From: Metabacillus mangrovi
GTDB taxonomy: Bacteria > Bacillota > Bacilli > Bacillales > Bacillaceae
DNA length: 64,000 nucleotides
Assembly: GCF_009711125.1 (NCBI RefSeq)
Contig: NZ_WMIB01000007.1
Location: 1-64,000, forward strand
Direction: 5' to 3'
The notes under the pieces: generated by a model
The model's database searches: none
The model's input: the letters and a program-made list of their open reading frames with translations, nothing else
What the model was told of the DNA's origin: nothing
Translations under genes and position numbers: made by a program
In this document: positions 25,254 to 34,063 of the stretch, in pieces
How positions within the stretch are numbered: the first letter of the stretch is position 1
How the letters are laid out: each line of letters begins with the position of its first letter

Positions 25254-25760
25254 GAGACCGAAACTCTTCGAACCGGTCTCAGATGACGCTATTTGGGCTA
25301 ATATTCGCGTATTTCAAAGGTTTCGGTCTCCAGAGACGTTATTCAGCGGATTCGGGGCAATTCAAGGCATAAATACAGCAAATAGCTGCCACTGAGACCG
25401 TTACAGTGCTCTAACCCGCCATTTTAACGGAAATAGCTGCCGCTGAGACCGAAACTGTGCTCTAACCCGCCAATTTGGCTGAGAAATAACGGCCACTGAG
25501 ACCGAAACATTCCGAACCGGTCTCAGAAGACGCTATTTGGGCTAATATTCGCGTATTTCAAAGGTTTCGGTCTCCAGAGCCGTTATTTACCGGATGCGGG
25601 GCAATTTCAGGCATAAATACAGCGAATAGCTGCCGCTGAGACCGTTACGGTGCTCTAACCCGCCATTTTAACGGAAATAGTTGCCGCTGAGACCGAAACT
25701 GGGCTCAATCCCGCCATTTCATCAAAAATAACGGCCACTGAGACCGAAATTTTCTGAACC
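25254..25760. repeat. Tandem 244/242-bp repeat with GAGACCGAAAC motifs
   Basis: Copy 1 is 25254-25497 (244 bp), copy 2 is 25498-25739 (242 bp), and a third begins at 25740 and diverges after about 20 bp. TGAGACCG occurs at 25253, 25393, 25444, 25497, 25637, 25688 and 25739, spacings 140, 51, 53, 140, 51, 51. TTTCGGTCTC inversions lie near 25320 and 25565. No credible coding frame or ribosome site lies in 25073-25768. Confidence 0.88.
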
Positions 25761-25768
25761 AGCCTCAG

Positions 25769-26707
25769 CTACTGGGCAGGGTCCCTCTGAATAGTGCGCA
25801 GCTCAATTTCTGTTAAAAAATCAAATACACGCTCTTCGTAGATTTTCCGGTCAGTGAGGAAGGCCTGGGCATGACCAGCTTTTGGCACGAGGTACAGGTG
25901 TTTGATTCCTTTTATTTTTCTGCGGAATAAATCGAGTGACATTTGGAGCGGGATAAACCGGTCTTCTTTGCCATGGATGAACAGGATTGGTGTCTCTACC
26001 TTCTCCATTTCGTGTATTGGAGAGATTTCTGTAAACCCCCAGCCATACCGCAGCTTTGTCACGAAACTTGTCAGAAGGATCAGCGGGGAGAATCTGATTT
26101 TAAAATCCTGCGCGAGGCGGAGGCGCATGAGAGCGGTTAGATCGCTGAATGGACAGTCGGCGATACAGAACCCGACCCGGCTGTCTTCTTTTATATATTG
26201 AAGAGAAGTGGCTGCTCCGAGTGATTCTCCCAGCAGTCCGATGAATGCCCCGCTTCCCAGCTTTTCAAATAAGCAGTCGACCCAGGTGCTGAGGTCATCT
26301 TTTTCAAAAAAGCCGAAAGATGTGTGGCTGCCGCCGCTCAGACCGTGATAGCGGTGGTCACAAAGGAGAACATGATAGCCTCTTCGATGAAACATTTCAA
26401 CATATTTATAGCTTCCGAACAGCGACCACGTGATGCCGTGCGCGATAATAACGGCCTTCCGGCTGTGTTCGACCGGAAACAGGATGCCATGAATTTTATA
26501 GCCGTGCCTGGAATCGATAAAGAGTTCTTCCTTAGCAGTGTTTTCGAAATGGACCGGGTTGATCTCCCCGCTTTTCACACCCATCTCAAACGTTTTTTTA
26601 TACTCGACCTTTCTTGGAAAAATAATCAGGCTGCTGAAATAAAAAGGTATTGCTGCTGCGGCCAGGCACAGGATTAAAACAGCCGCTGCGGCTATGCTCC
26701 ACACCAT
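25769..26707 (-). CDS. Membrane-anchored alpha/beta hydrolase
   Basis: An alpha/beta-hydrolase of 312 residues. It has an N-terminal membrane anchor (about 3-30), oxyanion-side HGITWSLFGSYK, nucleophile elbow GLLGESLGAATS, acid in LFIHGKEDRFIPL, and a C-terminal catalytic histidine in KAGHAQAF. This is the BAAT/YqkD-like type ('alpha/beta hydrolase' with Asp-His dyad after an FIHG strand). Substrate unknown. AGAGGGTG precedes the ATG. Divergent from the CrtI-like gene. Confidence 0.88.
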   Translation of the reverse strand: MVWSIAAAAVLILCLAAAAIPFYFSSLIIFPRKVEYKKTFEMGVKSGEINPVHFENTAKEELFIDSRHGYKIHGILFPVEHSRKAVIIAHGITWSLFGSYKYVEMFHRRGYHVLLCDHRYHGLSGGSHTSFGFFEKDDLSTWVDCLFEKLGSGAFIGLLGESLGAATSLQYIKEDSRVGFCIADCPFSDLTALMRLRLAQDFKIRFSPLILLTSFVTKLRYGWGFTEISPIHEMEKVETPILFIHGKEDRFIPLQMSLDLFRRKIKGIKHLYLVPKAGHAQAFLTDRKIYEERVFDFLTEIELRTIQRDPAQ

Positions 26708-26878
26708 GCAGACACCCTCTTTACAGACAATTTTTATATCTTATTAACCCAGTGATTAATATGTGAAAACGGGTCATCCACATGCTTATCACCTGACTGC
26801 CTGCAGAGAGTTCCGAATGGTTTTCAAGGATTAAACCGTCTAAAATTCAAGTAACACTTTTATAACGGAGGATTATGG

Positions 26879-28387
26879 ATGCATAGTGATGTACTGATAG
26901 CAGGAGGGGGAATCGGCGGGCTTACCGCTGCTGTATTTCTTGCCGAACGCGGGCTGAGCGTAACCGTTGCTGAAGCTTCAAACGAGTGGGGAGGCTGTGC
27001 CGGGAAATTCAGGCGGGGCCCTTACCTGTTCCCGGCCGGAGCCACATTGGGAATGGGATTTGAAGAGGGTGGGATTCACGAACTGCTTCTCAGCAAATTG
27101 GGCCTGTCTTTTCCTTATGCTGAACCGCTTGATACCGTAATGGGGGTCCACCTGCCAAAAGGTTTCCTTGAATTTAAAACAGATCGTTCCGCACATCTTG
27201 AAGGTACGGCTGCTGCTTTTCCGGAAGCTGCAGAAAATGCAGAAAAGATTCGTGCGTTTTATGCAGACGTCTGGAAAATCGGTGAGGAAGTAAAAAAAAT
27301 GCTTGGTTCGCTTCCTGTGCTACCGATTTCAAACATCAGTGATGCCTTTGATCTGATGAAAAGCCTTAAACCCGGCACACTCAGTCTGCTCCCCAGTTTC
27401 ACGAAGACAGTGGGAGACCTGCTCCGGAAGCATGGTCTGAGTGCAGACCACCCGTTTACTCATTTTCTGGATGCCCAGCTTATTGATTCGATGCAGACCG
27501 GAACTGAGGACTGCTCCGCCATCATGGGGGCGTACGCTCTGACGATTTATCATGAAGGGGCTTTTTATGTAAAAGGCGGCCTCAACCAGCTGGCTGAAAA
27601 GCTCGCTGAAGCTGCCGGTGCATTTGGGGCCCAGCTTAAAAAGCGGACATGGATTCAGTCTGTCTCTCAGGATGCCGGCGGAATGTTTCAAGCAGTGGAT
27701 CAGAAAGGAAGGGAGTGGACCGCCAACCATTTTGTATCGACCTTGCCGCTTCCGAACATGTTCGCGCTTCTTGATGACCGTTTAAAGAGGAAGATCGGCA
27801 GCCGTTATTCGAAAAAAAGCCAGATTGCCCAGTGGGGGACGATGACGCTGTATTTAGCCATTAAAGAAGAGGTTCTTCCCAGCCATGCACCGCTTTTTCA
27901 GCAAGTCCTGACGGACGGACACGGCAGCATGGCAGAAGGTGCCCACATCTTCCTATCGCTGTCACACGCTGAAGACCGGCTCCGGGCCCCGGAAGGATAC
28001 CGAACGCTGAACATCAGCACACATACGGACCTGCGTTTGTGGGACACGAAAGAAAAATACGATTCGTACAAGCAAGAGCTGCGGGAGAAGATGCTGGCTG
28101 GTGTCCGGCAAGCCATTCCCCGGATTGAAGAAGGAATCGTTCACGAAGAAATCGGCGCGCCCAAGGCATGGGAGCGATTTACAAAGCGAAGCGGCGGCAT
28201 GGTCGGCGGCCTTCCCCAGACGAAGGAACACGCCCTCCTCCGCAGCCTGTCTCACCGGACAGATGTGAAAAATCTCTGGCTCTGCGGCGACAGCATCTTC
28301 CCGGGCGCAGGCACAGCGGGCGTCTCCGTCAGCGGCTATCACGTGTACCGGTCCATTATGAAAAAGATGGGGCGGAGTTATCTGTAA
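26879..28387 (+). CDS. CrtI/CrtN-like phytoene-desaturase family oxidoreductase
   Basis: FAD-dependent oxidoreductase of 502 residues. The N-terminal dinucleotide fold is VLIAGGGIGGLTAAVFLAERG (glycine-rich loop at 8-13). The body matches the carotenoid desaturase/isomerase family, and the C-terminal FAD motif WLCGDSIFPGAGTAGVSVSG is typical. No crtM/crtB-type synthase or other pigment genes are nearby, so a role in carotenoid synthesis is unproven; stand-alone homologues occur widely in Bacillus. GGAGGA precedes the ATG. Convergent with treR across a long repeat-bearing gap. Confidence 0.85.
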   Translation: MHSDVLIAGGGIGGLTAAVFLAERGLSVTVAEASNEWGGCAGKFRRGPYLFPAGATLGMGFEEGGIHELLLSKLGLSFPYAEPLDTVMGVHLPKGFLEFKTDRSAHLEGTAAAFPEAAENAEKIRAFYADVWKIGEEVKKMLGSLPVLPISNISDAFDLMKSLKPGTLSLLPSFTKTVGDLLRKHGLSADHPFTHFLDAQLIDSMQTGTEDCSAIMGAYALTIYHEGAFYVKGGLNQLAEKLAEAAGAFGAQLKKRTWIQSVSQDAGGMFQAVDQKGREWTANHFVSTLPLPNMFALLDDRLKRKIGSRYSKKSQIAQWGTMTLYLAIKEEVLPSHAPLFQQVLTDGHGSMAEGAHIFLSLSHAEDRLRAPEGYRTLNISTHTDLRLWDTKEKYDSYKQELREKMLAGVRQAIPRIEEGIVHEEIGAPKAWERFTKRSGGMVGGLPQTKEHALLRSLSHRTDVKNLWLCGDSIFPGAGTAGVSVSGYHVYRSIMKKMGRSYL

Positions 28388-28533
28388 AAAAACCGGCCTG
28401 GAACTTAGAGCCGGTGGACTGCGGGCCGATTCATGATTTTGGGGCCAACTTTCTGGTTACAGGCCAAATCGTCAATTTACCAGCCAACTAAGTTCCAAAC
28501 TAAACTTAGCTGCGCCGCTCTTCCCAGCGTTTT

Positions 28534-28605
28534 GTCGAATTGGCCCTGTATAATGTCGAATTGCACCAGTTGGTTGTCGAATTGAACATTAATAAGGTCG
28601 AATTG
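28534..28605. repeat. Four 21-bp units with GTCGAATTG core
   Basis: GTCGAATTG starts at 28534, 28555, 28576 and 28597, exactly 21 bp apart, with unrelated 12-base tails. Related by period and CGA core to the array 93 bp further on. 28388-28533 before it shows no gene. Confidence 0.87.
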
Positions 28606-28697
28606 GCCGATTACGTACTTTTACGAGCCATCTTTCTCAGTTTACCGGCTAACCAAATGCCAGGCCCGCCCTCAGTCACACCACACATCCTTGCTTT

Positions 28698-28800
28698 GTC
28701 GATTGCGTTCAGTATTTTGTCGATAGCGCTCAGTATCTTGCCGATTACGTTCACTATCTTGTCGATTACGTTCACTATCTTGTCGATAGCGCTCAGCAGC
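28698..28800. repeat. Five 21-bp units with GTCGATWRCGTTCA core
   Basis: GTCG (GCCG in the third) starts at 28698, 28719, 28740, 28761 and 28782, exactly 21 bp apart. The unit is GTCGATNNCGTTCA followed by a TATCTT-like tail, matching the minus-strand reading of the 12475-12550 array. Confidence 0.9.
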
Positions 28801-28878
28801 CCCCTTTCTTCCCCCCCTCCATCTAATGGCGGCCCGGTGTTCGGCCGCTTAAACGCCACCCCCAAAATCCCCCTCCAA

Positions 28879-28913
28879 CACAAAAAAACCGGCCAGCAGG
28901 CCGGTTTTTTCTC
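28879..28913. terminator. Bidirectional terminator beyond treR
   Basis: AAAAAACCGGCC/GGCCGGTTTTTT (28883-28894 with 28899-28910). Confidence 0.9.
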
Positions 28914-28917
28914 TTCA

Positions 28918-29649
28918 TTACACCTGTCCGCGCCGGGCAAAGTCGACGAAACGGAATTTGTCGAGGCGGTGGCGGGATTCGGTGTATTGGAATAGGGTGG
29001 TGTCGTCGAGGTAGACGTAGCTTTTGACGGCGACGACGTGCTGGAAGTCGCGGAGGTCAAGATACGCGCGGTCTTCGTTTGTGCATTCCTCAACGGTGAT
29101 TTCTTTTTCGGCGTAGCCGATTTTGATGCCGAGCTCGCCTTCCAGGTATTCGTAGATGCTGTTTTCACAGATTTCTTTTGATAGGTACGGGACGATGCGT
29201 TTGTCCAGGTAGTCTTTGTCGAGAATGATTTTTTCTCCGTTGATTTCCCTTGAGCGGACGATCTTCCAGATTTCTGTATTTGGCCCGCACGTCAATTGGC
29301 TCGCGATGGCATCATCCGCTTTGACTAATGCGAATTGGTGCACCTTTGTTACGGCTGCCGCTTCGAACGATTGTGACAGTTCCTTGAAGCTTACGAGACC
29401 GGATACAGGAAAGCTCATCCGCTGTGTATCGAGTACAACGGAGCCCTTTCCCTTTATTTTTTGTATGTGTCCGTTTTGAGCCAGCAAATTCAGTGCTTTT
29501 CGGATTGTTTCGCGGGATGCGCCGTATAGATCGGAAAGAACGTTTTCAGATGGCAGGACTTCTCCTGCTTCAAGCTTTCCCCCGCGGATGGTTTCCAGCA
29601 GTTCATCATACACGAGCTGATATTTATTTTTTGCCATCCTCTTCACCAT
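28918..29649 (-). CDS. treR: Trehalose operon repressor TreR (GntR family)
   Basis: GntR/HutC-type repressor of 243 residues. The N-terminal winged helix has KYQLVYDELLETI, LPSENVLSDLYGASRETIRKAL and the HIQKIKGKGS wing. A C-terminal UTRA domain (about 85-240) would bind trehalose-6-phosphate. Last gene of treP-treA-treR, starting nine bases after treA. Two ATGs (29649, 29637) are possible; GAAGAGG abuts the second, so the start is uncertain by four residues. Its likely targets are the palindromes upstream of treP. Confidence 0.92.
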   Translation of the reverse strand: MVKRMAKNKYQLVYDELLETIRGGKLEAGEVLPSENVLSDLYGASRETIRKALNLLAQNGHIQKIKGKGSVVLDTQRMSFPVSGLVSFKELSQSFEAAAVTKVHQFALVKADDAIASQLTCGPNTEIWKIVRSREINGEKIILDKDYLDKRIVPYLSKEICENSIYEYLEGELGIKIGYAEKEITVEECTNEDRAYLDLRDFQHVVAVKSYVYLDDTTLFQYTESRHRLDKFRFVDFARRGQV

Positions 29650-29658
29650 TTTCTGTTT

Positions 29659-31335
29659 TTACTGTTTGGTTAGATGATAAACGATGGATTCGTATGGCCG
29701 CAATGTTATTTTTTCGGGACGTTCGCTGCTGCCGCTGTAATTGCTGATCAGAATTTCAGCATGGTATCCTTCCAGCTGGATGTCTGCGGGCAATTCAAAT
29801 TCTGTTTCTTTTCCGTAAAAATTGTTCACACACAGCAGTTTTTCCCCGTTGGCATCGCGGATGTAGGCAAAGAGATCCGGGTGATCCTCCAAGATCAGCT
29901 TGTAATCTCCATCTGTCACAATGTCCTTTTCCTTGCGGATGCGGTTCAGTTCGCGGTAGTGATAGTAAATGGAAGCCTGATCATTCACTGCTGCTTCTGC
30001 ATTCACCTGATCAAAGTTGCCTGCAACCGGGATCCATGGTGTGCCGTCTGTGAAGCCTGCATGCCGGGAGCTGTTCCACTGAACAGGAGTACGGGAGTTG
30101 TCTCTGGACTTGCTTTTTAAAATCTCCAGGATCTCCTGCTCGCTTTTCCCTTCCTGCTGCATAATTTTGTACATGTTCAGCGATTCAACGTCACGGTATT
30201 GGGTTATGTCGTTGAATTTCGGGTTGGTCATGCCAAATTCTTCGCCCTGGTAGATGTACGGGGTTCCCTGCATCATGTGGATGACCGTCGCAAGCATTTT
30301 AGCAGATTCCTTCCAGTACTCCCCGTCGTTGCCGTAGCGGGAAACGACTCTTGGCTGGTCATGGTTGCACCAGAACAGGGCATTCCAGCCGCCCCCTTCA
30401 TTCATGCGGACCTGCCAGGTTGAGAGAATGTCTTTTAGCTTGAGGAAGTCAAAATCAGCGAGTGCCCACTTTTCCCCATTCGGATAATCCACTTTTAAAT
30501 GGTGAAAATTGAAGGTCATGCTGAGTTCTGTTCCGTCACTGTTTGAATAACCGATGCAGTGGTCGATTGTTGTAGAGGACATCTCCCCTACGGTCATCGC
30601 ATCGTATTTTGAAAAGACTTCGCGGTTCATTTCCTGCATGTATTCGTGCACCCGGGGGCCGTCTGTATAAAATCTGCGACCGTCCCCTTCATGATCATCC
30701 GGGAAATCCTGATTTTTTGAGATGAGGTTGATCACATCCAGACGGAAGCCGTCGACCCCTTTTTCAAACCAGAAGTTCATCATGTCATACACATCGCGGC
30801 GCAGTTTCTCGTTTTCCCAATTGAGGTCCGCCTGGGTGACATCGAATAGGTGCAGATAGTTTTCACCGGTTTGAGGATCGAGCTGCCATGCTGATCCGCC
30901 GAACTTGGACACCCAGTTTGTCGGGGCCGAGCCGTCTTCTTTCGATTCTCTCCAGATGTAGTAATCGCGGTATGGATTATTCTTGGACTCGGATGCTTTT
31001 TTGAACCATTCATGCTCAGTAGAGGTATGATTTACGACAATGTCCATGATGATTTTCAAGTCTCTTTTATGGGCTTCCGCAAGAAGCCGGTCAAAGTCTT
31101 CCATCGTTCCGTACTCGTTATGGATGTTGTAATAGTCGCTGATATCATAGCCGTTGTCTTTTTGCGGTGAGGAATAGATCGGGGTCAGCCAAACGACATC
31201 CACCCCAAGTTCTTTCAAATAGTCCAATTTCTCAATGATGCCCTGGATATCGCCCGTTCCGTTGCCGGTCGTATCATTGAAGCTTTTCGGGTAAATTTGA
31301 TAAACCGTTGATTTTTTCCACCATGGATGTTTCAT
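29659..31335 (-). CDS. treA: Trehalose-6-phosphate hydrolase
   Basis: GH13 phosphotrehalase of 558 residues that splits trehalose-6-phosphate into glucose and glucose-6-phosphate. Visible conserved regions: DIVVNHTS (region I), GFRLDVIN with the nucleophile Asp (region II), MTVGEMSS with the acid/base Glu (region III), and FWCNHDQPR (region IV). Size and order with treP and treR match B. subtilis TreA. Intervening 144 bp to treP contain a modest hairpin. Confidence 0.96.
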   Translation of the reverse strand: MKHPWWKKSTVYQIYPKSFNDTTGNGTGDIQGIIEKLDYLKELGVDVVWLTPIYSSPQKDNGYDISDYYNIHNEYGTMEDFDRLLAEAHKRDLKIIMDIVVNHTSTEHEWFKKASESKNNPYRDYYIWRESKEDGSAPTNWVSKFGGSAWQLDPQTGENYLHLFDVTQADLNWENEKLRRDVYDMMNFWFEKGVDGFRLDVINLISKNQDFPDDHEGDGRRFYTDGPRVHEYMQEMNREVFSKYDAMTVGEMSSTTIDHCIGYSNSDGTELSMTFNFHHLKVDYPNGEKWALADFDFLKLKDILSTWQVRMNEGGGWNALFWCNHDQPRVVSRYGNDGEYWKESAKMLATVIHMMQGTPYIYQGEEFGMTNPKFNDITQYRDVESLNMYKIMQQEGKSEQEILEILKSKSRDNSRTPVQWNSSRHAGFTDGTPWIPVAGNFDQVNAEAAVNDQASIYYHYRELNRIRKEKDIVTDGDYKLILEDHPDLFAYIRDANGEKLLCVNNFYGKETEFELPADIQLEGYHAEILISNYSGSSERPEKITLRPYESIVYHLTKQ

Positions 31336-31446
31336 TTTGCATGCACCACCGTTGAGTTATTTTTTTCAGGCTCTGCTGCCTGATCCGGGCTGCAGCTGCT
31401 GCTGCAAACTGCTGCTGTATAAATTCTTCTTCAGGTCAGGTGAAAA

Positions 31447-31486
31447 GGGGAAAGGGACAATTGCTTGTCCCGTTTCCGTTTATTTT
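31447..31486 (-). terminator. Hairpin between treP and treA
   Basis: GGAAAGGGACAA/TTGTCCCGTTTCC (31449-31460 with 31465-31477), with a short C/T-rich tail on the minus strand. It could stabilise treP mRNA or partly terminate before treA. Confidence 0.55.
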
Positions 31487-32883
31487 TCATTTTTCATTTT
31501 TGCTTTTGCCATGAAGTATGTGATGACAAACGGTACGACCAATGTGATCAGAACGCCGATTGCGAACATAAGCCAGTATTCTTTGGAGATGGACAGGAAG
31601 GCAGGCAGTCCGCCGACACCGATCGAGAATGCTTTTACTCCTGCGATGCTGATGATCAGACCACCGATGGCAGAAGCAATGATCGCCGCAATGAAAGGGT
31701 AGCGGTAGCGGAGGTTAACACCGAACATTGCCGGCTCTGTGACTCCAAGGTATGCGGATAGTGCAGATGTTCCCGCAAGGCCTTTCTGCTTTTCATCCTT
31801 TGATGCCACCATGATCGCAAGGGCTGCTGAGCCTTGTGCGATATTCGACAGGGCAAGCATCGGCCACAGGAAGGTTCCTCCTGCGTTCGCAAGCTGAATA
31901 TCCACGGCCAGGAAGGTGTGATGCATTCCTGTGATAACGAGAACTGCGTACAGTCCTCCGTAAAGGATGCCGCCTAATGCTGCAAAGTTAGCAAAAAGAG
32001 CAATAACTCCGTCTGTCAAAAGGTTTCCGAGCGCAAATGTAAGAGGTGCGATCGCGATAAAGGATGCAAAACCGGTTATCAGCAATGTGACAGGAGGTAC
32101 AATCAGCATTTGAATGCTGTCTGGGATGCGTTTTGTCAGGAATTTTTCAATAACGGCGAGCAGGTAGGATGCGACAAGGATTGGAAGCACACTGCCCTGG
32201 TAGCCGATTTTTTCAATCTCAAGCCCAAACAGGTTCCAGGTCGGGATCTGTTCTGCCGTTCCGTAAGCATAGGCACTCAGCAATTCCGGGTGCACAAGTG
32301 TCAGGCCGAGGACGATTCCGAGAAGCGGGCTTCCGCCAAACCGTTTTACCGCCGACCACCCGATCAAGGCCGGCAAAAAGGTAAAGGCCGTGTTCGCGAT
32401 AATATTGATAATGTTGGCGATGTCTGCAATCTGCGGATACACCTCAATGAGCGGAGCTTCAAAGAAAATGCGCTCGCCGGTTAAGAGATTGTTAATCCCA
32501 AGGAGCAGACCCGCTGTGACGATCGCCGGTAGGATCGGAATGAAAATATCAGAAAGCATTTTGACAAATCGCTGCAGCGGGTTCAGATTTTTCTCTGACG
32601 CTGACTTGACGTCATCCTTTGAAGCTTCGCCGATTCCCGTTTCGTTGACCATTTCGTTATAAACCTTGTTAACAGTTCCCTGGCCGATGACAACCTGAAA
32701 CTGGCCGTTCGTGGAAAACGAGCCTTTTACGACGTCAATGTTTTCCAGTCTTTCTTTGTCTACTTTGCTTTCATCGTTCAAAGCAAAGCGGAGCCTTGTG
32801 ACGCAGTGGGTCGCTGCAGAAATGTTTTCTTTTCCGCCAATCGCCTCCACAATATCCTTCGCAGCTTGATTGAGATTGCTCAT
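31480..32883 (-). CDS. treP: PTS trehalose transporter EIIBC
   Basis: Trehalose-specific phosphotransferase permease, 467 residues. EIIB domain 1-85 with the phosphorylated cysteine C27 in AATHCVTRLRF, then an EIIC domain with about ten membrane segments containing GITEPAMFGV-type motif (LGVTEPAMFGVNLR). No EIIA domain, so it borrows one, as B. subtilis TreP does from the glucose enzyme. The ATG at 32883 has GGGAGGG upstream; an extension to 32910 is rejected. First gene of the operon, with promoter, operators and cre just upstream. Confidence 0.95.
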   Translation of the reverse strand: MSNLNQAAKDIVEAIGGKENISAATHCVTRLRFALNDESKVDKERLENIDVVKGSFSTNGQFQVVIGQGTVNKVYNEMVNETGIGEASKDDVKSASEKNLNPLQRFVKMLSDIFIPILPAIVTAGLLLGINNLLTGERIFFEAPLIEVYPQIADIANIINIIANTAFTFLPALIGWSAVKRFGGSPLLGIVLGLTLVHPELLSAYAYGTAEQIPTWNLFGLEIEKIGYQGSVLPILVASYLLAVIEKFLTKRIPDSIQMLIVPPVTLLITGFASFIAIAPLTFALGNLLTDGVIALFANFAALGGILYGGLYAVLVITGMHHTFLAVDIQLANAGGTFLWPMLALSNIAQGSAALAIMVASKDEKQKGLAGTSALSAYLGVTEPAMFGVNLRYRYPFIAAIIASAIGGLIISIAGVKAFSIGVGGLPAFLSISKEYWLMFAIGVLITLVVPFVITYFMAKAKMKNEK

Positions 32884-32946
32884 TTCTTTCCCTCCCGTAA
32901 TCGTTTTCAATTATTCCAGCAAATGAGGAAGGAGTCACCTTCACAC

Positions 32947-33000
32947 ACATGTATATACAAGTTATACTCTCATTATATACATGTATGTACACGTTTTCAA
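32947..33000 (-). promoter_or_regulatory. treP promoter with TreR-type operators and cre
   Basis: Minus strand: TTGAAA (33000-32995), 17-bp spacer, TATAAT (32977-32972). Palindrome TGTATATACA (32950-32959) lies at the expected start point and ATACATGTAT (32977-32986) in the spacer; both resemble the TTGTATATACAA-type TreR operator. A cre-like TTGAAAACGTGTACAT (33000-32985), one mismatch from the CcpA consensus, covers the minus-35. Confidence 0.85.
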
Positions 33001-33012
33001 GAAAAAAAGTGA

Positions 33013-33045
33013 TAAAAAAATAAGCAGGTCAGCTCCTGCTTATCT
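33013..33045 (-). terminator. Terminator of the cation exporter gene
   Basis: ATAAGCAGG/CCTGCTTAT (33020-33028 with 33035-33043), with seven T on the minus strand. Confidence 0.88.
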
Positions 33046-33919
33046 TTTCCCTATCATTCACTTTTTCATGTTCAGGTTCGAGATGAATTAAGACTTCCAC
33101 TTTGTCAAAATGGTCATTGATGTCTGCTTCGATCCGGTCACAGAGATCATGTGCTGTTGCAATGTCCATTTCAGAAGGAACGACCAGATGAAAGTCAACA
33201 TAGTTTTCCGGGCCGGCCTGGCGGGTGCGGAGATCGTGAAATTCGATGAAGCGGTCACTGTAGCCTTCTACAATTTCGACAATCTGCTTCTCATCCTCAG
33301 CTGATAAACGGGCATCCAGCAGCGGCGGGAAAGATTCTTTCATCAGTTTAAAGGCCTCTGTCATGATATAGACCGCAAGAATGATTCCTATAATCGGGTC
33401 GAGGATATACCAATCCGTAATGCTGACCAGCAATAAGGACACCGCAACTCCGAGAGAAGTGTATACATCCGTAAGCAAATGCAGAGCATTCGATTTCATC
33501 GCTACCGAATTGGTTTTCTTCGCAACATTCCCCACAATACGGGAGACGATAAAATTAATAATGGCACCGAGCACCATCACACCGATTCCAAGAATCGGAA
33601 GCTGAACCGGCTCGGGATGAAGCAGCTTGTGTACACATTCGTAGATAATCCAGAACCCGGCTACAAAAATCAGCAGGGTTTCAATGGTGCCTGAAATATT
33701 CTCGACCTTGCCATGGCCATAAGGATGTTCTTTATCTGCGGGCCGGTTAGAAAGCCTCACCGAGAAAAAGGCAATGAGAGAGGCCAGTAAATCCAGTGAG
33801 GAATGGATTGCTTCGGATAAAACCGCTACAGACCCGGTCAGCACTCCAACAACTATTTTTAATATGACGACAAAAGAATTACTGAGTACTGAAAGAAAAG
33901 CAATTTTAGGTGCATTCAA
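33029..33919 (-). CDS. Cation diffusion facilitator transporter
   Basis: Divalent metal/proton antiporter of the CDF family, 296 residues. Six membrane segments; TM2 has SEAIHSSLDLLASLIAF and TM5 has HLLTDVYTSLGVAVSL, giving the HxxxD/DxxxD zinc-type sites. A cytosolic C-terminal domain (from about 205) ends with metal-binding LIHLEPEHEK. GGAGGT seven bases before a TTG at 33919 decides the start; a TTG at 33934 overlaps that site. Metal is probably Zn, Fe or Mn; not resolvable here. Confidence 0.9.
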   Translation of the reverse strand: MNAPKIAFLSVLSNSFVVILKIVVGVLTGSVAVLSEAIHSSLDLLASLIAFFSVRLSNRPADKEHPYGHGKVENISGTIETLLIFVAGFWIIYECVHKLLHPEPVQLPILGIGVMVLGAIINFIVSRIVGNVAKKTNSVAMKSNALHLLTDVYTSLGVAVSLLLVSITDWYILDPIIGIILAVYIMTEAFKLMKESFPPLLDARLSAEDEKQIVEIVEGYSDRFIEFHDLRTRQAGPENYVDFHLVVPSEMDIATAHDLCDRIEADINDHFDKVEVLIHLEPEHEKVNDREKISRS

Positions 33920-34063
33920 CCGTTTTACCTCCAAATTTAATCCTGATTTATCCTACCAGATCAAATTCGTGTGGGTCTATAGCAACCTTTTTAGCAGGTT
34001 ACACGAATATGGGGGCTGTTTAAAAAAGTTTTCTCAGGTAAAATTTCATGACTGCCCGCAAAG

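Noticed and set aside
25254-25760. Transposon or IS remnant
   Set aside because: No terminal inverted repeats bounding the element and no transposase fragment in any frame.
28540-28995. 151-codon plus-strand frame with heptad I-L-S-I-A-F-S-type repeats
   Set aside because: The seven-residue repeat is just the 21-bp array read in one frame; there is no ribosome site and it runs into the treR 3' end.
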